From the NCBI GenBank assembly GCA_934654475.1, contig CAKUFZ010000010.1:1-64000 (forward strand): 64,000 bases of DNA, read 5' to 3'. The notes under the pieces are model-generated. The model saw only the letters and a list, made by a program, of their open reading frames with translations. It had not been told where the DNA came from and ran no database searches. The translations under genes were made by a program, and so were the position numbers. Source of the DNA: an uncultured Coriobacteriales bacterium. Its GTDB lineage: Bacteria > Actinomycetota > Coriobacteriia > Coriobacteriales > UMGS124. Of this stretch, positions 17,452 to 26,616 are shown piece by piece; position 1 is the first letter of the stretch; every line of letters begins with the position of its first letter.

Positions 17452-17704
17452 GCTTTTTGGAAGGGCCGGAGGTGGGAGGCCGGGTGGCTTCTCCCCGGCG
17501 AGACCCAAACGGCGCGCGGCAAGGTGGAGGAAACATGCCATATTGAGGGTGCTTGGGGGTGCGACCGCGCTTTGGGGAAACGACGGGCGCGTGGCTCTTC
17601 GGTATTCCGCCGCGACAACAGCGCAGGTAGGCACTGTGCCCGGTGCGGCCGGCCGCACCCAGCCGCGTCCAGCCGTACCAACCGTCGCCTTCCCCGGCCG
17701 CGCC
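17452..17704. other. Intergenic region downstream of the ABC operon
   Basis: The remaining ~250 bp up to the stop of the ATPase gene hold a CGGTGCGGCCGGCCGCACC dyad near 17641-17659 and no coding sequence I can support. Confidence 0.35.
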
Positions 17705-18496
17705 CTAGCCCGTCCGATGGGGGTAGCGGTACGCCACGGTGAGGCCGCCGTCCCAGTCGTCGCCCGCAGGGCCTGCCGGTGTCACGCGGGCCTCGACGTC
17801 GTACACCTCGCGGATGCGCTCGGACGTCACGACTTCCTCCACCGGACCTGTGGCTACCACGGATCCTGCCTTCATGAGGCACACGCGGTCGACGAATCGG
17901 CTTGCCATGGCGAGGTCGTGCAGGGCGGCTAGGCAGCTTACGCCCAGGTCACGTGCGATGGCGAGTGTCTGCAGCTGGTGCTTGATGTCCAGGTGGTTCG
18001 TCGGTTCGTCCAAGATGAGGAACTCTGGCTTTTGCGCCAGCGCACGCGCCAAGATGACGCGCTGCTTCTCGCCACCTGACAGCGAAGCGAACGAGCGGTC
18101 GGCAAAGTGAGCCATGTCTACCATGTCAAGCGATTGGGCGACAATCTCCTGATCGGAATCCGTCTCGCGTGCGAGCATGCCCATGTGGGGCGCGCGGCCC
18201 ATGAGCACCACCTCGCGCACGGTGAAGTCGAAGGCGATGTCGTTGAATTGGCTCACCACGGCCACCCGGCGTGCGAACTCCTTCTGGGCAATCGTATGCT
18301 CATCTTGGCCATCCCACAGAATCTGGCCAGAGTATTTCCTGTTCAGACGGTATATCGCTCGTAGTGTTGTGGACTTGCCGCAGCCGTTGGGGCCGAGCAT
18401 GCCCACGAACTCGCCGTCGCCCACGGTGAGCGACACGTCGGAAACGATTGGCTTGCGGTGGATGGCCACCGAAAGGTTGCGCACCTCGAGTTGCAT
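17705..18496 (-). CDS. ABC transporter ATP-binding protein, FecE/BtuD type
   Basis: 263 residues from ATG 18496 (GGGGGAG upstream), 12 bp after the permease stop. Walker A GPNGCGKST, ABC signature LSGGEKQRVILARALAQKPE, Walker B FLILDEPTNHLD, H-loop AALHD. The Q-loop region and length match ATPases of iron-siderophore, heme and cobalamin importers. Third gene of an SBP-permease-ATPase operon; powers uptake at the inner face of the membrane. Confidence 0.93.
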   Translation of the reverse strand: MQLEVRNLSVAIHRKPIVSDVSLTVGDGEFVGMLGPNGCGKSTTLRAIYRLNRKYSGQILWDGQDEHTIAQKEFARRVAVVSQFNDIAFDFTVREVVLMGRAPHMGMLARETDSDQEIVAQSLDMVDMAHFADRSFASLSGGEKQRVILARALAQKPEFLILDEPTNHLDIKHQLQTLAIARDLGVSCLAALHDLAMASRFVDRVCLMKAGSVVATGPVEEVVTSERIREVYDVEARVTPAGPAGDDWDGGLTVAYRYPHRTG

Positions 18497-18508
18497 GACG
18501 GCTCCCCC

Positions 18509-19570
18509 TCAGTTGCCTTTGAAGCTGTAGTTGCGCGCCACCATGATGTAGACGAAGAACGGGGCGCCGATGAGTGCGGTCAGGATGCCGATGGGCACCT
18601 CGGAGTTGACGATGAGCGTGCGTGCGGCCGCGTCGGCCCACAGCATGAAGACCGCTCCGATGAGCACGGCGGCCGGGATGAGGCGTCGGTGGTCTGAGCC
18701 CACAAGTGAGCGGGCGATGTGCGGAATCATGAGACCCACGAAGCCGATGGTGCCCACGGCGGACACCATGCACCCCACAAGCAGGGCGGATACGACCAGG
18801 TAGACCCAGCGTCGACGCGCCGTGTTCAAACCGAGCGTCGTGGCAGCCTCGTCTCCCATGAGCAAAATGTTAAGCGAGCGAAACTGTGTGAGGAAGAAGA
18901 TCGTGCCAGCCAGCACCACGCCCAGCACGAGCCACACGTTGTCCCAGCCGGCTCGCGTGAGCGACCCCATCGTCCAGAACTTGAGGTCGAGCATGCCCTG
19001 TGCATCGGCCGCAACGGTGATGATGAAGTTGGACAAGGCTGTGAACAGGGCGTTCAGTATCATGCCGGACAAAACGAGCTTGCTCGTGGTCATCTTGCCG
19101 CCAGCCGAGGCGAGAAGGAGCACCGCCACGGTGGCCACAATCGAGCCCAGAAACGAGAAGAGCGAGACCGAGCCCACGCCGTCCATGAGGGCGATCGACC
19201 CCGCGCCGCACATGATGGCGAGCGTAGCGCCGAAGCTGGCACCTGAGGAGATTCCCAGGATATAGGGTTCTGCCAGGGTGTTTTGCACGCTTGCCTGCAT
19301 GACGACGCCCGCCAGCGCAAGGCCGGCTCCCACGGCGGCGCCCAGCAGGATGCGCGGGAAGCGCAGGTGCCAGATGATGTTGTCGGTGGAGACGCCGATG
19401 TGGCCGTCATCCGGCAGGGGCGCTCCGAACAGGTGATTTGTCAGGATGGCGAGCGCGTCGGGAAGGGAGACGTCGATTGCCCCCAAGCATGATGTCGCGA
19501 CCATGCTGGCGAGCAGCCCGCACACGAGCACACAGATGAATGCCCGGAACGGGCCGCTGCGCCTCAGCAT
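18509..19570 (-). CDS. FecCD-family ABC permease
   Basis: 353 residues from ATG 19570. About nine to ten membrane helices, with FecCD/BtuC motifs: RFPRILLGAAVGAGLALAGV, NTLAEPYILGISSGASFGAT, and near the C-terminus VGTIGFVGLMIPHIARSLVG. Forms the channel of an importer for an iron chelate, heme or corrinoid; the family does not tell which. Starts 9 bp after the binding-protein stop, so translation is probably coupled. Confidence 0.93.
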   Translation of the reverse strand: MLRRSGPFRAFICVLVCGLLASMVATSCLGAIDVSLPDALAILTNHLFGAPLPDDGHIGVSTDNIIWHLRFPRILLGAAVGAGLALAGVVMQASVQNTLAEPYILGISSGASFGATLAIMCGAGSIALMDGVGSVSLFSFLGSIVATVAVLLLASAGGKMTTSKLVLSGMILNALFTALSNFIITVAADAQGMLDLKFWTMGSLTRAGWDNVWLVLGVVLAGTIFFLTQFRSLNILLMGDEAATTLGLNTARRRWVYLVVSALLVGCMVSAVGTIGFVGLMIPHIARSLVGSDHRRLIPAAVLIGAVFMLWADAAARTLIVNSEVPIGILTALIGAPFFVYIMVARNYSFKGN

Positions 19571-19579
19571 GTGTTCCCC

Positions 19580-20683
19580 TTAGGCCTGCGGGTACAGGAC
19601 GTCGAGGATCTTCTCGGCCGAATCGAACACGCGCGGAGAGGCGTCCATGAACTCGGCGTAGGGAATCTCGACGATCTTCTTGTTGGCGACGGCGGGGACC
19701 TCCTGTACGGAGGGCTCGGCGTAGATGGTGTCGAGCACGAGCGGGTCGGTCTCGGCGTTGCGGTTGGCCGTGATGTAGAGAACGACGTCGGGGTTGAAGG
19801 CGACGAGGTTCTCGTAGGTGAGGCCCGAGGCGCTTTCGGTGGACGCCATGGTGGCACCCATGGCCTCGATCATGTTGAACTGCAGGCTGGCGCCGGTCTT
19901 GCCTCCGAAGGTGCCGAACGTGCCTTCCTTGAAGTTCGTCATGATGAGCACGCTCTGCGCGGCCTCGGCTGCGGCGGCTGCCTCAGCAACACGGGACTCA
20001 ATGGCAGCAAGGCGATCTTGCAGGTCGTTTACCAGGTCGGATGCAGCTTCCTGGGCGTCGAAGACCTCGGCGACGTTCTTGATGTCGTCCACGATGCCCT
20101 GCAGCGTGGGGTTCATCTTTGCAGAGGTGGCAGGCTGGATGTAGACGTTTATGCCCATCTCGTTGTAGTCGGCGGCGCTCGTCTGACCGTCCTTGTTGAA
20201 CGTCATGGCGCGGCCCATGACCACCTCGGGGCCCACGCCCACAATCGTCTCGCGGGAGAGGGTCTTCTTGTCGCCGAGCTGGGGAATCTGCGCATAGGCA
20301 TCGGCTACGTTCTCGGGCATCGTCGCCTCGGGCGTCACGGTGCCCACGACGCGATCGGCAAGGCCGAGCAGGCACATGATCTCGGCCATCGAGTCGGTCA
20401 GGGTGACGGCCGTGGTCGGGGCGGCCTCGAAAGTCTGCTCGAACTCGGTGCCGTCGCCGTCCACAAAGGAGGCGGTGAGCGGGTAGGCGGTTGCGGCGGG
20501 AACGTAGGGTTCGGAAGAAGTTGCCTGCTCAGCAAGGACGTCGGTGGTCGCGTCCGACTCATCGGCGGGCTTTGCGGCGTCGGCCCAGGCGCTACGGGAG
20601 GCGATGCCTGCGAAAACGGGCAGGGCGAAGGCCAGGCCGGCGGCTGCGGCAAACTGGCGGCGGTTCATGCAAAGACGATCCAT
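19580..20683 (-). CDS. Exported metal-chelate-binding protein of ABC importer
   Basis: 367 residues if started at ATG 20683, which has AAAGGA 9 bases upstream; ATGs at 20689 and 20668 are in the same frame. Tat-like signal MNRRQFAAAAGLAFALPVFA. The body is a class III binding protein (FecB/BtuF type): LGLADRVVGTVTPEATMPEN, FNPDVVLYITANRNAETDPL, a long central helix, and a C-terminal FDSAEKILDVLYP. No lipobox cysteine is visible, so membrane attachment is uncertain. First gene of the operon, divergent from the AraC gene at 20892. Confidence 0.88.
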   Translation of the reverse strand: MDRLCMNRRQFAAAAGLAFALPVFAGIASRSAWADAAKPADESDATTDVLAEQATSSEPYVPAATAYPLTASFVDGDGTEFEQTFEAAPTTAVTLTDSMAEIMCLLGLADRVVGTVTPEATMPENVADAYAQIPQLGDKKTLSRETIVGVGPEVVMGRAMTFNKDGQTSAADYNEMGINVYIQPATSAKMNPTLQGIVDDIKNVAEVFDAQEAASDLVNDLQDRLAAIESRVAEAAAAAEAAQSVLIMTNFKEGTFGTFGGKTGASLQFNMIEAMGATMASTESASGLTYENLVAFNPDVVLYITANRNAETDPLVLDTIYAEPSVQEVPAVANKKIVEIPYAEFMDASPRVFDSAEKILDVLYPQA

Positions 20684-20837
20684 GTACATCCATCCTTTCG
20701 TGGTGGGGACGCGGGCTGCATAGGTGTTCCGGCGGAATCCTCATGCCAGCGCGCGTCTCGATGTGACAAAAGGAATCTTTATCTAACTTATGGAAGTTGA
20801 ACATAGCATACTCTTTAAAACATGGACAAATCAGATG

Positions 20838-20868
20838 GCTACCATAAACTGAACTCATCAGCTACCAT
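20838..20868. promoter_or_regulatory. Candidate AraC operator: GCTACCAT direct repeat
   Basis: GCTACCAT at 20838-20845 and 20861-20868, 23 bp apart, each preceded by TCA or ATCAG. Direct half-sites about two helical turns apart are typical of AraC-family operators, and these lie just upstream of the AraC start and in the divergent region of the importer operon. Confidence 0.5.
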
Positions 20869-20891
20869 TCTTTGTTATGGAAGGCTTACTT

Positions 20892-21731
20892 ATGAATGCA
20901 CACCCATCGGCACTGGAGCTGCGGCGCGCATACGCCCAGCGGCCCTTCAGCGTGTTCGCGGTCAGCCGCCAGGTCAAGCTTCCTGGTGAGTGTGCCCATT
21001 ACTCAACCATACACTCGGCCATGATCTTTCCCGTGCGGGGCCGGGCGCGTTTCGTCCTGGGCGGGGAGTGCCTGGAGGGCCGGCGCGGGGTCGTCTTGCA
21101 TGGCTGCCCGCACAAAGACCTGCTGTTTGAGGCTGTGGGCGACGAGCCGTTCGAACACATCAACGTGTACTACGAGGCCAACAGCGACGAGGCCGGCGAC
21201 CCGCAGCACTGGATGATGCGGCCGTTTGACTATGCGCCCGACAACTACGACGAGCTCATGGCGCGCGTTGAGGCCCTCGAGACGCTCAATGCGGCCGCGA
21301 CGCTCGACAGCCGTCTCAATCAGATCGTGGGTGCCACCAACCTTCTGCGCACGATGTTCGACCCCTCGCCCCGCACGCGGGCCGACGAGCGCATGGCGCG
21401 GGCCCGTGCATACATCGAGACGCACTTTGCCGAGCCGCTATGCCTGGACGACCTGGCCGCGCGCTACGGCATGGGGGCACAGCGCTTCTCGTATTGCTTT
21501 GCGCGTGTCCATCGCGTGCGTCCCATGAACCTGCTCATCTCGCTGCGCCTTGAACAGGCCATGCGCCTGTTGCAGACCGACATGCGCGTGAAAGATGTGG
21601 CCCATGCCGTTGGCTACGACGACCCCCTGTACTTCAGCCGCCTGTTCAAACGGCATTACGGCTGCTCACCGAGCGAGGCCCGCAGGGACGTCGAGCAAGG
21701 CGCGGCAGCGGGGCTGAGGGACGACAGCTGA
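20892..21731 (+). CDS. AraC-family transcriptional regulator
   Basis: 279 residues from ATG 20892 (GGAAGG 8 bases upstream; 20877 is an alternative). The N-terminal ~150 residues are a cupin-like sensing domain (MIFPVRGRARFVLGGECLEG). The C-terminal ~100 residues carry two HTHs: LCLDDLAARYGMGAQRFSYC and MRVKDVAHAVGYDDPLYFSR, followed by LFKRHYGCSPSEARR. Divergent from the FecBCD-like operon and upstream of the esterase, so it probably activates chelate uptake in response to the ligand. Confidence 0.9.
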   Translation: MNAHPSALELRRAYAQRPFSVFAVSRQVKLPGECAHYSTIHSAMIFPVRGRARFVLGGECLEGRRGVVLHGCPHKDLLFEAVGDEPFEHINVYYEANSDEAGDPQHWMMRPFDYAPDNYDELMARVEALETLNAAATLDSRLNQIVGATNLLRTMFDPSPRTRADERMARARAYIETHFAEPLCLDDLAARYGMGAQRFSYCFARVHRVRPMNLLISLRLEQAMRLLQTDMRVKDVAHAVGYDDPLYFSRLFKRHYGCSPSEARRDVEQGAAAGLRDDS

Positions 21732-21795
21732 TGAGGGCGTGCCTTGCCGCAGAAACGAGACGGATTGATAGGCTTGAAAAGGAGAGCTGGTAGAT

Positions 21796-22650
21796 ATGCC
21801 AATTGTTGACAACGAAGACGAGCGCGATATTGTTTTGTGCCTTGCGATTGCGCATGAGGTGATTGCGGGGGTTCCCTGCACTGTGGCACGTCCGAGCGGT
21901 TGCGCCCCTGTATCCGAGGCGCTTACGGGCGTCCCTTGTGGTGCGCGTCCGAGTAGCTGTACTTCTGCGTTTGAAGTGCTTACGGGCGCGTCTTGTACCG
22001 TAGCGCGACTGAATGGCGGCGCCTCCGTACCCGGTGCGCTTGTGGTTCTCGACGGGACGCGTGTGCTGCGCCGAGTTGATCGCCTGGTTGCCGAGGGCAA
22101 GCTCGACCCGGCGTGCTTGCCGGTCATGGTGGGCATCGACCCCGACCCTGCTGACCGCGGCCTTGCGCAATATACCCCCTGGTCGCACCCTGCCTACAAG
22201 CCTGGGGCGCCTGATTTCGGCGGGGCTGCCGAGGCGTTTTTGAGAGATGCCGTGCTGCCTGTGGCCACGGCGTTGCGACGCGAACACCCCGAGGGACCTA
22301 TTGGTCTGTTCGGGTACTCGCTTGCTGGCCTGTTCGGTCTGTTTGCCATGCTAAACACTGATGTGTTCTCGACGTATCTCCTTGCCAGTCCCAGCACGTG
22401 GTATCCGGGCATCGTGAACCGTGTCGCCCGGACGCCCCTGGCGTGCGACCCCCGTGTCGTTGTGGCTTGCGGTGCCAACGAGGGTCTCGATCATCCCGAG
22501 CCCATCGCCGGCATCCGTCAAGACACCGACCGCCTCGTCGCGTGCCTTTCGGAGCGCCTGACGCGCCGGCCGGTTGTTATTATCGACGAGCTCGATCATC
22601 ATCGCGGCCTCGCCGTTCGTCTTCAGGCCCTCCTCGAGCGCTGGGGGTAA
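21796..22650 (+). CDS. Esterase of the Fes/IroE/EstD alpha-beta hydrolase type
   Basis: 284 residues from ATG 21796 (GGAGAG upstream). Nucleophile elbow GLFGYSLAGLFGLF, acid loop near VVACGANEGLDHPEP, catalytic His near ELDHHRGLAV. The layout matches cytoplasmic esterases that hydrolyse ferric enterobactin-like trilactones; its place after a chelate importer and AraC regulator supports that role, though a general acyl-esterase is possible. Odd feature: residues ~21-79 are three tandem degenerate copies of a 19-20-residue unit (EVIAGVPCTVARPSGCAPVS and two relatives), a Cys-rich insert not expected in the fold. Confidence 0.8.
   Translation: MPIVDNEDERDIVLCLAIAHEVIAGVPCTVARPSGCAPVSEALTGVPCGARPSSCTSAFEVLTGASCTVARLNGGASVPGALVVLDGTRVLRRVDRLVAEGKLDPACLPVMVGIDPDPADRGLAQYTPWSHPAYKPGAPDFGGAAEAFLRDAVLPVATALRREHPEGPIGLFGYSLAGLFGLFAMLNTDVFSTYLLASPSTWYPGIVNRVARTPLACDPRVVVACGANEGLDHPEPIAGIRQDTDRLVACLSERLTRRPVVIIDELDHHRGLAVRLQALLERWG
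21856..22032 (+). repeat. Three in-frame tandem repeats of 60/57/60 bp
   Basis: Units at 21856-21915, 21916-21972 and 21973-22032, each starting GAG/GAA and carrying a Thr/Ala-Gly-x-x-Cys motif. All three keep frame, as expected if the insert is translated. Confidence 0.85.
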
Positions 22651-22708
22651 GAGTCGGCGACAGGCATCTCCGCCCGCAACGATAAGGATTGTAACGCTCG
22701 ATGGACTA

Positions 22709-22839
22709 GCCGAAATCCGTTGCGGGCGATACCCATGCTCTTGCCGGAATATGCTCGAACCTCTTACAGGCGATTACCTGCGCGCTTGCTAGAATATGGC
22801 CAAATCCGCCGCAGGCGATTGCCTACGCACACCGAGGAG
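22709..22839 (+). repeat. Three degenerate ~45-bp tandem repeats
   Basis: Units at about 22709-22753, 22754-22798 and 22799-22839. Shared parts are an AACC/ATCCG block, the core GGCGAT(T)(A/G)CC and, between units, GAATATG. The last unit runs into the ribosome site (GAGGAGAGG) of the LUD gene, so the array is in its leader or promoter. Confidence 0.7.
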
Positions 22840-22845
22840 AGGCCT

Positions 22846-23445
22846 ATGAACATCGAGCTTGCCCTTGCGAACCTGAAGCGCCATGGTTTTGACGCCGTGT
22901 ATTTCGAAGCCGCTGCTCGGGCGGCTGAGTATGTCGCCGGCGAGCTGAAAGGTCTGTCGGTGGGCATCGGCGGCAGCAAGACTGTCGAGGCCATGGGATT
23001 GTATGAGACCCTTGCCGAGCAGGGCGAGGTATATTGGCATTGGAAGCAACCCACTGTCGAGGAGCGTGAGCGCGCCGCGCATGCCCAGACGTACCTGAGC
23101 TCGGCAAACGGCATCTCCGAGACGGGCGAGATCGTAAACATCGACGGCATGGGCAATCGTGTGGCCTCTACCATCTACGGCCATGACCGCGTTGTGTTCG
23201 TCGCCGGCATCAACAAGCTCGCCCCCAACTTGCATGCGGCGATCGCCAGGGCCAAGAACATCGCCTCCCCGCTCAACGCGCGCAGGTTCGGCAAGCAGAC
23301 GCCCTGCGTCCTCAGCGAGCCCATGCGTTGCCACGACTGCGACTGCGCTGACCGCATCTGCCGCGCCACCGTCATCCTCGACCGCAAGCCCATGGGCATC
23401 GCCCGCATGGACGTCGTCCTCATCGGCGAGGAGCTGGGGTATTAA
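22846..23445 (+). CDS. LUD-domain (DUF162) protein
   Basis: 199 residues from ATG 22846 (GAGGAGAGG upstream). Reads as a short LUD/LutC-type protein: VGIGGSKTVEAMGLYETLAE, SSANGISETGEIVNIDGMGN, DRVVFVAGINKLAPNLHAAI. A C-terminal Cys cluster (RCHDCDCADRICRATV) could bind metal. LUD proteins are associated with lactate utilisation, but small stand-alone members are of unknown role and there is no lutA/lutB next door. Confidence 0.85.
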   Translation: MNIELALANLKRHGFDAVYFEAAARAAEYVAGELKGLSVGIGGSKTVEAMGLYETLAEQGEVYWHWKQPTVEERERAAHAQTYLSSANGISETGEIVNIDGMGNRVASTIYGHDRVVFVAGINKLAPNLHAAIARAKNIASPLNARRFGKQTPCVLSEPMRCHDCDCADRICRATVILDRKPMGIARMDVVLIGEELGY

Positions 23446-23604
23446 GAGGACGAACCGGGGGCGACGACCCAGCGAGAAAGCCTGAAGAATGGAGGCGCGC
23501 GTCAGAGTCAGCGGCCTCATGGGGGGGATGAAAGAGCGGGCGTGAGTGGTTCAGGCCAGCCGTTCCGCAGGTAGCCAGGGCCGCCGGTTGAGGTTTCAAA
23601 CGGG

Positions 23605-23650
23605 AAGGCCCCGCAGGAGCGCCGATGCTCGGCTTGCCTGCGGGGCCTTT
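23605..23650. terminator. Strong, probably bidirectional terminator
   Basis: AAGGCCCCGCAGG ... CCTGCGGGGCCTTT, 13-bp stem between the converging LUD and flavoprotein genes. Confidence 0.85.
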
Positions 23651-23686
23651 GCAGAGAGCCCTCAGGGGGATGGAGCTCTTAGGCGC

Positions 23687-25384
23687 TTACTCTACGCCGG
23701 TGCAGATGCGGCCCGCGAGATAGCCCTGGGTAAGGGCCTGGCCATGGCTGTTGCCAGGCACGTTGATGGGGTAGTCGACCTCGGCTGTGCCGCCGGAGGT
23801 GTTGCCCACGGCATAGAGGCCGGGGATGGGGTTGCCGTCGACGTCGAGGCACTGGAAGTTGGCGTCGATGACAGCGCCGCCGCACACTACGAGAAGAACC
23901 GCGCCCACCTTAGAGGCATGGAACGGAGGCGTGTCGCAGGGGAAGAGCAGCTCAGGGCGCTTGCAGAAGTCGGTGTCGACGCCAGAAGCGCAAATCTCGT
24001 TGTAGTGATTCACGGTCTCGACGAGCTTATCGGCAGGAACGCCAATCTTCTCGGCGAGCTCTTCGAGCGTGTCGGCCGTCTCATAGGTAGAACCGTCGGC
24101 ATCGATCAGCGACTGCGTGTAGTAGTCAATCGTGGTCTGGTAATCCGACTCGCCCTTGTAGCGGAACATATCCCAGAACATGCCGCCGCCGTAGGGGAAG
24201 GAGGCCATGAGGTCCTCGGGCCAGCTGGAGTCGAAGATGGACCAGGCACAGTCATCTGCCGTGTTCTGCATAATCTGCAGCGAGCGAGCCTGGACCCAGG
24301 TGCCCTCGTTGAAGAAGCGCTCGCCCTTCTCGTTAACGTACAGGAAGGGGCCCTCGAGCTGGTTGGAGGACGGGTCAGACCAGCGCTGGGGGTGCAGTGC
24401 GGTTGCGAAGGGCGCACGGCCCATGTGACCGCCGGCCCACAGAATCATCTTGTGGCCATCACCGGTGTTGGCACCGGCAGGGGTGTACACGCTGGGGATG
24501 GAGATGCCTTCGGGGCAGTAGTAACGCATCATTTCCTCGGAGCCGCCGATGTCGCCGGTGGCCATGATGACCTTCGGGGCGTTGATCTGCTTGTAGCCCT
24601 CTTCGTCAAGGACGATGGCACCGGTTACTGCGCCAGATTCGTCCTGGAGCAGATACTGGGCGGGGCACTCGAACATGAACTCGGCGCCTGCCGCCATTGC
24701 CTCGATGGACTGAACGTCGGCGGCCGCGAATGAAGCGTAGGGCTGGTTGATGTCGGAGTCGTCGGTGGCGCTCATGCAGACGTAGCCGGGCTCGTCGGGC
24801 AGGAGCTCATGACGGCTGTAGCCGTCCCAGATTCCCATGAAGCACTTGTGCTTCTCGCCAGCCTCGCACAGCCAGTCGGCGGCTTCGCCGGAGCGGTACA
24901 TGTACTTGGCAACGAGAGCCTCGTTCAGACGGTTGCCACAGGTCTGCATCCAGCGGAACTCAGCTGCGGGGATGTCCTTGACGGTACCGTCCTCAAAAGA
25001 GCAGGACAGCTTGGAGTTGATGGTGCCAGCGCCAGCACCACGGCAAGAAGGCTGGTGCATCTTTTCAACGCAGATGACCTTGGCGCCTCCCTCGGCGGCG
25101 GCACGGGCGGCGGAGGTGCCAGCAAGGCCTGCGCCGATGACGAGGACGTCACAGTCGAGGGTGGCGACAATCTGATCGGCGGCCACGGGCTCGGGGGCGG
25201 TCATGAACGAGGGGGCCTCGGAGGTATAGCCGAAGTAGTCCTGCTTGCTGACGAGGGCCTCGCCGGTGACAAAACCGCCGGCGGCCTGTACCTCTTCCTC
25301 GGCGAGGGCGGGGGTGGCGGCTGCGGCGACTGCTGCCGCTGCGGTTGCGGCGATGGCGCTGCGCCTGGTCATCTCAAGAGTCAT
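23687..25384 (-). CDS. Tat-exported FAD flavoprotein, fumarate-reductase-like
   Basis: 565 residues from ATG 25384 (GAGGAGG upstream; the frame extends to 25516 without a signal peptide there). Tat-like signal MTRRSAIAATAAAAVAAAAT, lacking the usual Phe after RR. FAD Rossmann DVLVIGAGLAGTSAARAAAE at about 79-98, second strand VICVEK. C-terminal FAD block PGLYAVGNTSGGTAEVDYPI, then NVPGNSHGQALTQGYLAGR. No FMN domain. Divergent from the LysR gene at 25708; two identical-type dyads lie between. Confidence 0.9.
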   Translation of the reverse strand: MTLEMTRRSAIAATAAAAVAAAATPALAEEEVQAAGGFVTGEALVSKQDYFGYTSEAPSFMTAPEPVAADQIVATLDCDVLVIGAGLAGTSAARAAAEGGAKVICVEKMHQPSCRGAGAGTINSKLSCSFEDGTVKDIPAAEFRWMQTCGNRLNEALVAKYMYRSGEAADWLCEAGEKHKCFMGIWDGYSRHELLPDEPGYVCMSATDDSDINQPYASFAAADVQSIEAMAAGAEFMFECPAQYLLQDESGAVTGAIVLDEEGYKQINAPKVIMATGDIGGSEEMMRYYCPEGISIPSVYTPAGANTGDGHKMILWAGGHMGRAPFATALHPQRWSDPSSNQLEGPFLYVNEKGERFFNEGTWVQARSLQIMQNTADDCAWSIFDSSWPEDLMASFPYGGGMFWDMFRYKGESDYQTTIDYYTQSLIDADGSTYETADTLEELAEKIGVPADKLVETVNHYNEICASGVDTDFCKRPELLFPCDTPPFHASKVGAVLLVVCGGAVIDANFQCLDVDGNPIPGLYAVGNTSGGTAEVDYPINVPGNSHGQALTQGYLAGRICTGVE

Positions 25385-25480
25385 GTGTTTCCTCCTCAGT
25401 GGTTTTTGCCCGGGACTTCCCTTTCCCGGTTGACGTCGTATAAGGTACGAGTTGGGTTTGAAGATGGGAGCCAACGTTTT

Positions 25481-25574
25481 GGTTCCAATGCGAACCGGAT
25501 AGGCATGTGTTAACAAAATTCCAGGTAGAGATGCTCATATCGAACGGGCGGACAGTCTGGTTCCGAATTGAACC
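25481..25574. promoter_or_regulatory. Two GGTTC-N6-GAACC dyads, candidate LysR operators
   Basis: GGTTC-caatgc-GAACC at 25481-25496 and GGTTC-cgaatt-GAACC at 25559-25574, 78 bp apart, between a flavoprotein and its divergent LysR gene. An AGGTAGAGATG sequence lies between them (25523). The 16-bp dyad fits LysR recognition/activation boxes. Confidence 0.65.
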
Positions 25575-25707
25575 GTTTGGTTGCCGCCTTGCCCGATGCC
25601 ATGTCTTTGCCCAGAAGGCATTGCGGTCGAGCTACGCATATAATGTGTTCGCGACCGCCTTGCCCGTGCGCGGATTGGCCTGTTGTGGGGGTTGTGATTG
25701 GAGGAGC

Positions 25708-26589
25708 ATGGACACAAAAAACTACCTATACCTGCTGAGCATCGAGCGATTTCGCAGCGTGTCTCGTGCGGCTAAAGAGCTTGGTATTACACCGCAAGGC
25801 TTGGCGCGTGCCGTGCGGCGCATGGAAGAAGAGCTTTCCTGCATCATGTACGAAGGGGCGCTCGGAGCCTCTGATTTGACGGAGCAGGGAAAGTGCGTTC
25901 TTGAGCATGGGCAGGCGATTGTGGACGAAGAGAGGGGCATGCGCTGCGCGCTTGACGCCATCAATGCCCATGCCTCCAATGTCATTCGCTTGGGTTGCTC
26001 GATGGGGGTATTGGGCTACCTGGGCGAAGGGGCACTGTATGCATTCAACCAATCGCAGGACTGCCAGATATATGTGAGTGACGAGTTACCGGATAGTGAG
26101 TGCGAGCGGTGCCTTGCTGAGGGAAAGTGCGACTACGCGTTGCTTATTAACCCCCCGGACCCCGCGTTTGCATCGATACCCCTGGTCAATGACTACCAGT
26201 TTGTATGGGTGAATAGGACCGACGGGCTTGCAGATGCACAGGAGGTAATGCTTGCCGATCTTGACGGACGCACGGTTTACAGCGTCAATGACGATTACCG
26301 CAATACGGGCTATCTCATGAAGCTCTGCGCAGATGCTGGGGTTAAGCCGACTTTCCGTTTTACAAGCGAAATGATGCGCGTATATGAATGTGCACGCGCC
26401 AGTATGGGCCTGGGGCTTACATGTCGCAATCATGTTGAAGCGACCTCGGAATCGCAAAGGACCGTCGGTTTGCCCCTGCGAGCTCTGCCATGGGGCTTCT
26501 CGCTATGCTATCGACGCGACCATGTGCCTACTCCGGCCGAGGCCAAATTCATGGATTACATGCGGTCCCTTCGCAGGGAATACGAGTAG
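25708..26589 (+). CDS. LysR-family transcriptional regulator
   Basis: 293 residues from ATG 25708 with GGAGGAG immediately upstream; a longer frame from 25507 is not supported. LysR HTH: YLYLLSIERFRSVSRAAKEL, ITPQGLARAVRRMEEELSC. The effector domain starts near residue 90 (VIRLGCSMGVLGYLGEGALY). Divergent from the flavoprotein at 23687, its likely target. Confidence 0.9.
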   Translation: MDTKNYLYLLSIERFRSVSRAAKELGITPQGLARAVRRMEEELSCIMYEGALGASDLTEQGKCVLEHGQAIVDEERGMRCALDAINAHASNVIRLGCSMGVLGYLGEGALYAFNQSQDCQIYVSDELPDSECERCLAEGKCDYALLINPPDPAFASIPLVNDYQFVWVNRTDGLADAQEVMLADLDGRTVYSVNDDYRNTGYLMKLCADAGVKPTFRFTSEMMRVYECARASMGLGLTCRNHVEATSESQRTVGLPLRALPWGFSLCYRRDHVPTPAEAKFMDYMRSLRREYE

Positions 26590-26616
26590 AAAATCGAGAA
26601 AGACGAGGTCGTGGCC

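Noticed and set aside
20690..20891. Cobalamin or other riboswitch before the ABC importer
   Set aside because: The divergent gap is only about 200 bp and shows no B12-box-like or other riboswitch core that I can recognise.
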